DNA from: Halomonas shengliensis
GTDB lineage: Bacteria > Pseudomonadota > Gammaproteobacteria > Pseudomonadales > Halomonadaceae
Assembly: GCF_900104135.1 (NCBI RefSeq)
Contig: NZ_FNIV01000014.1
Span: forward strand, 51,224 to 95,514
Direction: 5' to 3'
Length of the DNA stretch: 44,291 bases
The position numbers were made by a program, and so were the translations under genes. A model generated the notes under the pieces. That model worked only from the letters and a program-made list of their open reading frames with translations, was not told the DNA's origin and made no database searches. This document shows positions 37,854 to 44,291 of the stretch, piece after piece (the first letter of the stretch is position 1; every line of letters begins with the position of its first letter).

Positions 37854-38558
37854 TCAGGTGCCGCTGGCCAGCAGCATCTCGCGGATCTTGCCGATCGCGC
37901 GGGTGGGGTTGAGCCCCTTGGGGCAGACCGCCACGCAGTTCATGATGCCGCGGCAGCGGAACACGCTGAACGGGTCCTCGAGCTCCGCCAGTCGCTCCTG
38001 TGTGGCGGTGTCGCGGGAGTCCACCAGGAAGCGGTAGGACTGCAGCAGACCGGCCGGGCCCACGAACTTGTCCGGGTTCCACCAGAACGACGGGCAGGAA
38101 GTGGAGCAACAGGCACACAGGATGCACTCGTAGAGGCCGTCGAGCTTGTCGCGATCCTCCGGCGACTGCAGGCGCTCGATGGCCGGCGCCGGCTCGTCGT
38201 TCTGCAGGTAGGGCTGGATGCGCTCGTACTGCTGGTAGAACAGCCCCATGTCGACCACCAGGTCGCGGATCACCGGCAGGCCCGGCAGCGGACGCAACGT
38301 CAGCTTGCCGTTCTTCACCACCTCAGAGAGCGGGGTGATGCAGGCCAGGCCGTTCTTGCCGTTCATGTTCATGCCGTCGGAGCCGCATACGCCCTCGCGG
38401 CAGCTGCGGCGGTAGGCCAGCCCGTTGTCCTGCTCCTTCATCATGTGCAGGACGTCCAGCACCATGACGTCACGGCCCTGGGTGTCGACCTGGAACTCCT
38501 GCATGTAGGGTGCGGAGTCGGTTTCCGGGTTGTAGCGGTAGATGGATACCTGAAGCAT
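37854..38558 (-). CDS. sdhB: Succinate dehydrogenase iron-sulfur subunit
   Basis: 234 aa. It relays electrons from FAD to quinone through three clusters. [2Fe-2S]: CREGVCGSDG...GLAC, with Asp in place of the third Cys, as in E. coli. [4Fe-4S]: CILCACC...C. [3Fe-4S]: FRCRGIMNCVAVCPKGLNP, which also supplies the last Cys of the [4Fe-4S] site. ATG 38558 lies 11 bp after the sdhA stop. It is the last gene of sdhCDAB. Confidence 0.97.
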   Translation of the reverse strand: MLQVSIYRYNPETDSAPYMQEFQVDTQGRDVMVLDVLHMMKEQDNGLAYRRSCREGVCGSDGMNMNGKNGLACITPLSEVVKNGKLTLRPLPGLPVIRDLVVDMGLFYQQYERIQPYLQNDEPAPAIERLQSPEDRDKLDGLYECILCACCSTSCPSFWWNPDKFVGPAGLLQSYRFLVDSRDTATQERLAELEDPFSVFRCRGIMNCVAVCPKGLNPTRAIGKIREMLLASGT

Positions 38559-38569
38559 CGTGACTCCCC

Positions 38570-40342
38570 TCAGTAGGTGCGGACTTTCGGCTCGAACATG
38601 TCGACGGTCTTGGGTGCGAAGTTGACGTCGCGCTTGCCGACCTTCTTCTCGGTCGGAAAGTAGAGCGAGTGCTTCAGCCAGTTGACGTCGTCACGGTCCG
38701 GGTAGTCGTAGCGGGAGTGGGCGCCACGGCTCTCCTTGCGCTCCAGCGCCGCGATGGCGGTGGCCTCGGCGACCTCCATCAGGTTGTCCAGCTCCAGCGC
38801 CTCGACGCGCGCGGTGTTGAAGGCGTTGGACTTGTCCGGCAGGTGGGCGTTGGCGATGCGGCCGCGCAGCTCGGCCAGCTGCTTGACGCCCTTCTGCATG
38901 TTCTCCTCCTCGCGGAACACGCCGAAGGAGTTCTGCATGATGCCCTGCAGCTCGCGCTTGAGCTCCGGCACGGTCTCGCCGCCCTCGGACTCGTTCCAGC
39001 GAGTGATGCGCTTCATGGCGCTCTCGACGTCGGACTCGGAGGCCTCGAGGTAGTCGATGCCCTCGTTGAGGGCGCCCTCGATGAACATGCCCGCCGCGCG
39101 GCCGAACACCACCAGGTCGAGCAGCGAGTTGCCGCCCAGGCGGTTGGCGCCGTGGACCGAGACGCAGGCTGCCTCGCCGCAGGCGAACAGGCCGTTGACG
39201 ATCTGGTCCTTGCCGTCCTCGCCGCGCATGATGGCCTGGCCGTGCACGTTGGTCGGCACGCCGCCCATCATGTAGTGGCAGGTCGGCACCACCGGGATCG
39301 GCTCCTTGGCCGGGTCCACGTGGGCGAAGGTCTTGGAGAGCTCGACGATGCCGGGCAGGCGCTTGCCGAGGACCTCCTCGCCGAGGTGATCCAGCTTGAG
39401 GTAGACGTGGTCGCCGTTCTCGCCGCAACCGCGGCCCTCGAGGATCTCCATGACCATGGAGCGGGCGACCACGTCGCGGCCGGCCAGGTCCTTGGCGTTG
39501 GGCGCGTAGCGCTCCATGAAGCGCTCGCCATCCTTGTTGACCAGGTAGCCACCCTCGCCGCGGCAGCCCTCGGTGACCAGGGTGCCGGCGCCGTAGATGC
39601 CGGTGGGGTGGAACTGCCACATCTCCATGTCCTGCATCGGGAAGCCGGCACGCAGCGCCATGCCGATGCCGTCACCGGTGTTGATCAGGGCATTGGTGGT
39701 GGAGGCGTAGATGCGCCCGGAGCCACCGGTGGCCAGCACGGTCGCCTTGGACTTCACGTGCACCACTTCGCCGGTCTCGATGTCCATGGCGATGCAGCCC
39801 ACCACGTCGCCGTTGGCGTTCTTGACCAGGTCGACGGCGTACCACTCGTTAAGGAAGGTGGTGTTGTTCTTCAGGTTGTTCTGGTAGAGCGTATGCAGCA
39901 GGGCATGGCCGGTACGGTCGGCCGCCGCACAGGTACGTGCCGCCTGACCGCCGGCGCCGAAGTCCTTGGACTGGCCGCCGAACGGACGTTGGTAGATGCG
40001 GCCGTTGTCGAAGCGGGAGAACGGCAGACCCATGTGCTCGAGCTCGAACACCGCCTTGGGGCCCTCGGAGCACATGTACTCCGCGGCGTCCTGGTCGGCG
40101 ATGTAGTCGCCGCCCTTGACGGTGTCGTACATGTGCCAGCGCCAGTCGTCGTTGGGGTCGGCCGAGGCGATGGCACAGGTGATGCCGCCCTGGGCGGAGA
40201 CGGTATGGGAGCGAGTCGGGAAGACCTTGGAGAGCACCGCGGTCTTCTTGCCGGACTTGGCGAGTTCCAGGGCGGCCCGCAGGCCGGCACCGCCACCGCC
40301 GATGATGATGGCGTCGAAGGACAGGCTACGCATGTTGGACAT
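38570..40342 (-). CDS. sdhA: Succinate dehydrogenase flavoprotein subunit
   Basis: 590 aa. It oxidises succinate to fumarate. The FAD motif is [17 protein letters not shown]; the covalent flavin histidine is H46 in [10 protein letters not shown] (E. coli H45). Substrate-site segments [23 protein letters not shown] and [19 protein letters not shown] are intact. ATG 40342 lies 3 bp after the sdhD stop. It resembles E. coli/Pseudomonas SdhA over its full length. Confidence 0.97.
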   Translation of the reverse strand: MSNMRSLSFDAIIIGGGGAGLRAALELAKSGKKTAVLSKVFPTRSHTVSAQGGITCAIASADPNDDWRWHMYDTVKGGDYIADQDAAEYMCSEGPKAVFELEHMGLPFSRFDNGRIYQRPFGGQSKDFGAGGQAARTCAAADRTGHALLHTLYQNNLKNNTTFLNEWYAVDLVKNANGDVVGCIAMDIETGEVVHVKSKATVLATGGSGRIYASTTNALINTGDGIGMALRAGFPMQDMEMWQFHPTGIYGAGTLVTEGCRGEGGYLVNKDGERFMERYAPNAKDLAGRDVVARSMVMEILEGRGCGENGDHVYLKLDHLGEEVLGKRLPGIVELSKTFAHVDPAKEPIPVVPTCHYMMGGVPTNVHGQAIMRGEDGKDQIVNGLFACGEAACVSVHGANRLGGNSLLDLVVFGRAAGMFIEGALNEGIDYLEASESDVESAMKRITRWNESEGGETVPELKRELQGIMQNSFGVFREEENMQKGVKQLAELRGRIANAHLPDKSNAFNTARVEALELDNLMEVAEATAIAALERKESRGAHSRYDYPDRDDVNWLKHSLYFPTEKKVGKRDVNFAPKTVDMFEPKVRTY

Positions 40343-40345
40343 GAA

Positions 40346-40693
40346 TCAGGCTCCCCACAGAATCTGAATGCCCCAGACCAGGAAGGCAAAGATGGCCAGG
40401 ATGACGAGAAGTTGGACGCTCACGCGGATCGCGGTCGGCTTCAGGTAGTCGGTGGTCACGGTCCACAGGCCGACCCAGGCGTGCCCGGCGAGCGAGATGA
40501 AGGCGAGCAGCGAGAAGATACGCATCCAGGTCTGGGCGAACAGGCCGCTCCAGGTGGCGTAGTCGAGGTTCGGGTTGAACAGCAGATAGAGAACGATGAA
40601 GAGCGTGTAGACCGCCAGGATGACGGCGGAGACCCGCTGGATCAGCCAGTCGGAGAGACCGCTGCGGCCGAGGTTCGTGATGTTGGTTACCAT
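40346..40693 (-). CDS. sdhD: Succinate dehydrogenase membrane anchor SdhD
   Basis: 115 aa with three membrane spans. It contributes to the haem b and quinone sites. LSDWLIQRVSAVILAVYTLFIV opens the first span, and H71 in SLAGHAWVGLWTVTTDYLKP is the likely haem ligand. It overlaps sdhC by 7 nt. It is small and hydrophobic, as is usual for the family. Confidence 0.93.
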   Translation of the reverse strand: MVTNITNLGRSGLSDWLIQRVSAVILAVYTLFIVLYLLFNPNLDYATWSGLFAQTWMRIFSLLAFISLAGHAWVGLWTVTTDYLKPTAIRVSVQLLVILAIFAFLVWGIQILWGA

Positions 40694-41064
40694 ACCCAGA
40701 CTCCCGCCAGAATGATCAGGACGGCGCTCACCACCACGGTGATCTGCGCCTTCTTGTGGCCGCCCTCGAGGGTCACGCCGATATCCATGTCCATCAGCAG
40801 GTGCTTGATGCCGGCCACGAAGTGGAAGGCCAGGGCGGAGAGCAGGCCCCAGGCGATCAGCTTGGCCAGGAAGTTGCCTGCCAGGGCATCGCTCACGGCC
40901 ACGAAGCCGGTCGGCGAGGACAGCGACGTGCTCAGCGCCCAGAAGGCGAAGATCAGGCCGATGAAGAGGATGACGCCGGTGATGCGGTGGGCGATCGACG
41001 TCAGGGCGGGTAGCGGAAACTGTATCGTGGACAGATCCAGGTTTACGGGTCGTTTGCTATTCAC
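40687..41064 (-). CDS. sdhC: Succinate dehydrogenase cytochrome b556 subunit SdhC
   Basis: 125 aa with three spans. NSKRPVNLDLSTIQFPLPALTSIAHRITGVILF is the family signature, with the quinone-site Ser/Arg region, and ALAFHFVAGIKHLLMD carries the haem ligand His. The start is GTG 41064 preceded by GAGAGCC; no better ATG exists before the conserved N-terminus. It is the first gene of sdhCDAB, with a leader of about 125 nt from the promoter at 41225-41197. Confidence 0.94.
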   Translation of the reverse strand: MNSKRPVNLDLSTIQFPLPALTSIAHRITGVILFIGLIFAFWALSTSLSSPTGFVAVSDALAGNFLAKLIAWGLLSALAFHFVAGIKHLLMDMDIGVTLEGGHKKAQITVVVSAVLIILAGVWVW

Positions 41065-41196
41065 GGCTCTCTACACACTCTCTATGGCCCGCCGAAGGAA
41101 GCCCCGAACAGGCGTCGGGCGGGCGGTGGTTTCGGGAAGGCGTCGGCCGTTGCCGAGGGGGCAAGACCGGCTGCTCCTGCCAGTCGCGCGGGGTGG

Positions 41197-41225
41197 ATTA
41201 TAGGGGTCCGCCCCCGCCATGACAA
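41197..41225 (-). promoter_or_regulatory. Sigma-70-type promoter of sdhCDAB
   Basis: On the minus strand TTGTCA (41225-41220), a 17-bp spacer and a perfect TATAAT (41202-41197) match consensus at 11 of 12 positions. Transcription would start near 41190. Confidence 0.82.
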
Positions 41226-41248
41226 ACCGAGTGGCGCCCCACTAGACC

Positions 41249-41335
41249 ATGGTGCAAAGCATCCGGGCGCCGCCGCGGCGGCTATTCGGAAGGCGCCCCC
41301 CAGCGCAGGCCACGGCCCATGGTGCTCTGCACCAT
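41249..41335. promoter_or_regulatory. Paired dyads in the sdhC-gltA divergent region
   Basis: ATGGTGC-TCT-GCACCAT (41319-41335) is a perfect palindrome. A half-conserved second copy, ATGGTGCAAAGCAT, lies at 41249-41262, 70 bp away and upstream of the sdh -35. Both sit between the two promoters of the 452-bp gap (41065-41516), so one regulator could act on both. The order TGGTGC-GCACCA is opposite to the NtrC consensus. The regulator is not identified. Confidence 0.5.
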
Positions 41336-41398
41336 TTCCTGTTCACAACCTCTACGCCCAGCATGATCGTGTACAGCACGCGCCGGGCCATGGGCTAA

Positions 41399-41426
41399 TT
41401 GACAATCGCTGGGACGCTTCTATAGT
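41399..41426 (+). promoter_or_regulatory. Sigma-70-type promoter of gltA
   Basis: A perfect TTGACA (41399-41404), a 16-bp spacer and TATAGT (41421-41426) match consensus at 11 of 12 positions, giving a leader of about 85 nt to the gltA start. Confidence 0.85.
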
Positions 41427-41516
41427 GGGCGAACCTTTTCGCCGGCATCCCCCGCGAAGATACTCACAGAAAGAACGACTTATCGCCCTAATCACGAACT
41501 CGAGAGGAGGCCTTCC

Positions 41517-42800
<1,284 letters not shown>

Positions 42801-42827
42801 GCACGATCGGCAGGCATGCCCCACCAC

Positions 42828-42853
42828 AGAAAGCCGCCCTCGGGCGGCTTTCT
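42828..42853 (+). terminator. Terminator of gltA
   Basis: AGAAAGCCGCCC (42828-42839) pairs perfectly with GGGCGGCTTTCT (42842-42853), 27 bp past the stop. The T-tract is part of the stem, which also makes it usable from the other strand. Confidence 0.8.
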
Positions 42854-42914
42854 GCGTCATGAGCACGCTGCCCTTCCACCACCCGACATCCGCCAACAAG
42901 AGGAAACCACCAGG

Positions 42915-43805
42915 ATGAGCAAGCAGATTTCCACCGTCGCCTTCATCGGCCTGGGCGTCATGGGCTACCCCATGGCCGGCCACCTCGCCCGCGCCGGCCT
43001 CGCGGTGCGCGTCTACAACCGCACCGCCGCCCGCGCCGAGGCCTGGACCGCCGAGCACGGCGGCAGCCACCACCCCACCCCTGGCGAGGCCTCACAGGGC
43101 GCCGACCTGGTGCTGGTCTGCGTGGGCAACGACGACGACGTCCGCCAGGTGACCATCGGCGAGCAGGGCGCCCTCTCCGGCATGGCCGAGGGCAGCCTGC
43201 TGGTGGATCACACCACGGCCTCGGCGGACCTGGCCGAGGAGCTCGATGCCGCCTGCCGTGAGCACGGCATCGGCTTTCTGGATGCGCCGGTCTCCGGCGG
43301 CCAGCAGGGGGCGGAGAACGGCGCGCTGACCATCATGTGCGGCGGCAGCGAGGCCGACTTCGCCCGCGCCGAGCCGCTCCTCGATCACTATGGCCGCGCG
43401 GTGACCCGGATGGGCCCGGCCGGCAGCGGCCAGCTGACCAAGATGGTCAACCAGATCTGCATCGCCGGGCTGGTCCAGGGGCTGGCCGAGGGGCTCCACT
43501 TCGCCGAGCAGGCGGGCCTCGACCGCCGGCGGGTGGTGGACGTCATCAGCAAGGGGGCCGCCGGTTCCTGGCAGATGGAGAATCGCCACGCCACCATGAT
43601 CGACGACCAGTACGAACACGGCTTCGCCGTGAACTGGATGCGCAAGGACCTCGCCATCTGCCTGGACCAGGCACGCCAGCTCGAGGCACGCCTGCCGGTC
43701 ACGGCGCTCGTCGACCAGTTCTATGCCGACGTCCAGGCGATGGGCGGCGGCCGCTGGGACACCTCCTCGCTGCTGCGCCGCCTGCGTGCCGTGAAGCCCG
43801 AGTAA
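42915..43805 (+). CDS. NAD(P)-dependent beta-hydroxyacid dehydrogenase (3-hydroxyisobutyrate dehydrogenase family)
   Basis: 296 aa. The Rossmann motif VAFIGLGVMGYPMAGHLARAG is at residues 8-28; the substrate motif DAPVSGGQQGAENGALTIMCGG follows; the catalytic Lys is K176 in GQLTKMVNQI; and NWMRKDLAICLDQA is in the C-terminal helical domain. It oxidises a beta-hydroxyacid to the semialdehyde or runs in reverse. Members act on 3-hydroxyisobutyrate, tartronate semialdehyde, 6-phosphogluconate-like or succinic-semialdehyde-type substrates, and the sequence alone does not choose. ATG 42915 is set by the Rossmann start; AGAGG lies about 12 nt upstream. No partner genes of valine degradation are adjacent. 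Confidence 0.88.
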   Translation: MSKQISTVAFIGLGVMGYPMAGHLARAGLAVRVYNRTAARAEAWTAEHGGSHHPTPGEASQGADLVLVCVGNDDDVRQVTIGEQGALSGMAEGSLLVDHTTASADLAEELDAACREHGIGFLDAPVSGGQQGAENGALTIMCGGSEADFARAEPLLDHYGRAVTRMGPAGSGQLTKMVNQICIAGLVQGLAEGLHFAEQAGLDRRRVVDVISKGAAGSWQMENRHATMIDDQYEHGFAVNWMRKDLAICLDQARQLEARLPVTALVDQFYADVQAMGGGRWDTSSLLRRLRAVKPE

Positions 43806-43816
43806 GCTCTGGTGCT

Positions 43817-43839
43817 ATCGCAGCCGGCCAGGCTGCGAT
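43817..43839 (+). terminator. Hairpin after the hydroxyacid dehydrogenase gene
   Basis: ATCGCAGCC (43817-43825) pairs with GGCTGCGAT (43831-43839) over a 5-nt loop, 12 bp past the stop; a C/T-rich stretch follows. Confidence 0.6.
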
Positions 43840-43906
43840 GGCCCTCTCCTCCCCCATTCGGGGTTGACAGAGCCCCTCCCACCCCACCGTTTCCGGCGCC
43901 GCGCCG

Positions 43907-43929
43907 TTTTCCACACATTCTGTGGATAA
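43907..43929. promoter_or_regulatory. Head-to-head DnaA-box pair
   Basis: TTTTCCACA (43907-43915, 8 of 9 to the consensus TTATCCACA) and TGTGGATAA (43921-43929, perfect on the minus strand) face each other across 5 bp. A weaker third match (TGTTCACAA, 6 of 9) is at 43933-43941. An AT-rich stretch follows at about 43989-44045. DnaA could bind here for gene control or titration; an origin is possible but not supported by any nearby dnaA-type gene in this window. From 43840 to 44291 I see no credible protein gene. Confidence 0.55.
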
Positions 43930-44197
43930 CCCTGTTCACAACCCCTCGAAAAGGTCGCCTAATCGCCATGGATAGCGGGCTGCCCTTAGATTGGTCAATT
44001 TTTGATCTTGCTTAACCTATTGATTTAGAAAGAAATTATCATAAGCCCCATGGGCACGGGGCCTGGCGGCCGTGTCATGCACAGGAGGCGGTGCGGAACC
44101 GCGAGGGGTGGACAAGTCAAGCGAAAATCGTCGCCGAATCGGCGCATTTGCGGGGCGCAGCGTGAGCGGGGTCAACGCTTCGGGGGCTGGACCGGGA

Positions 44198-44291
44198 ATC
44201 GAGTAGGAGGGGGAGTCGCCTCCCCCGTCCTCTCACACCACCGGGCATACGGTTCCGTACCACGGCGGTTCACGAAGAACGACTAAGCCCT
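44198..44291 (-). mobile_element. 3' end of a group II intron (domains V and VI), body beyond the window
   Basis: Read on the minus strand: a 34-nt domain-V-like hairpin at 44271-44238, starting GAACCGCCGTGGTACGG and closing with CCCGGTGG. Next is GTGAGAGGACGG, then a domain-VI-like hairpin (GGGGGAG/CTCCCCC, 44226-44209), and then CTACTCGAT (44206-44198), a typical intron 3' end. Domain V begins GAAC rather than the textbook GAGC; I recall this variant from bacterial introns that carry a reverse transcriptase. The intron-encoded protein would lie to the right, outside the window. The strong secondary structure and the lack of credible coding support an RNA element. Confidence 0.55.

Noticed and set aside
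41249..41335. NtrC-type sites upstream of gltA
   Set aside because: The half-sites are in the order TGGTGC then GCACCA, opposite to the NtrC consensus, and there is no sigma-54 promoter.
44050..44286. A 78-codon plus-strand frame at the right edge
   Set aside because: It runs through the hairpins of the probable group II intron 3' end and is Arg/Gly-rich; such spurious peptides arise from these RNA structures.

Overview
The window reads as chromosomal DNA of a GC-rich, salt-adapted gammaproteobacterium, most likely a Halomonas or close relative. The reasons are the choline-to-glycine-betaine locus (choX / betI-betB-betA), the acidic character of many proteins, E. coli/Pseudomonas-type gene content (rnb, ycjX-ycjF, fadE, qor), and the Pseudomonas-like gene order sdhCDAB-sucAB-lpd-sucCD facing gltA. 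The species call is inference from gene content; no database search was possible.

Left part (1-8.1 kb): a 3'-truncated tRNA-Asn and an elongator tRNA-Met on the minus strand, then the osmoprotectant module. A choline-binding protein (choX, minus) diverges from betI-betB-betA (plus) across a perfect TetR-type palindrome, so uptake and oxidation of choline to glycine betaine are probably co-regulated by BetI. fadE follows, behind a PsrA-type palindrome.

Middle part (8.1-20 kb): an SLC13/RCK_C ion or acid transporter is bracketed by two inverted, nearly identical copies of a structured intergenic repeat, and an end-only copy lies upstream of fadE. Next come a minus-strand operon of two crotonase-fold genes around an ADP-forming acyl-CoA synthetase, facing an RpiR-type regulator across a nested palindrome; a quinone oxidoreductase; an unrecognised gene; a 169-bp MITE-like palindromic element; ugpQ; and an NCS2-like permease.

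20-29.4 kb: small membrane and housekeeping genes (Transgly_assoc protein, DUF924, a 61-aa membrane protein, ycjX-ycjF, uspA-like, rnb), a GT4 glycosyltransferase overlapping a flippase-like membrane gene, and an M48 lipoprotein protease.

29.4-42.8 kb: the TCA-cycle block. sdhC-sdhD-sdhA-sdhB, sucA-sucB-lpd and sucC-sucD run on the minus strand; gltA runs on the plus strand from a divergent promoter region in which both sigma-70-type promoters are readable. The E2 (SucB) carries two lipoyl domains. After gltA comes a 3-hydroxyisobutyrate dehydrogenase-like gene.

Right edge (43.8-44.3 kb): no protein gene is evident. There is a head-to-head DnaA-box pair, an AT-rich stretch, and what looks like the 3' end (domains V and VI) of a minus-strand group II intron whose body lies beyond the window.

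No clear new defence or biosynthetic system was seen. The strongest candidates for something undescribed are the modular intergenic repeat family, the RpiR-linked acyl-CoA operon, and the charged linker inside the SLC13 protein.
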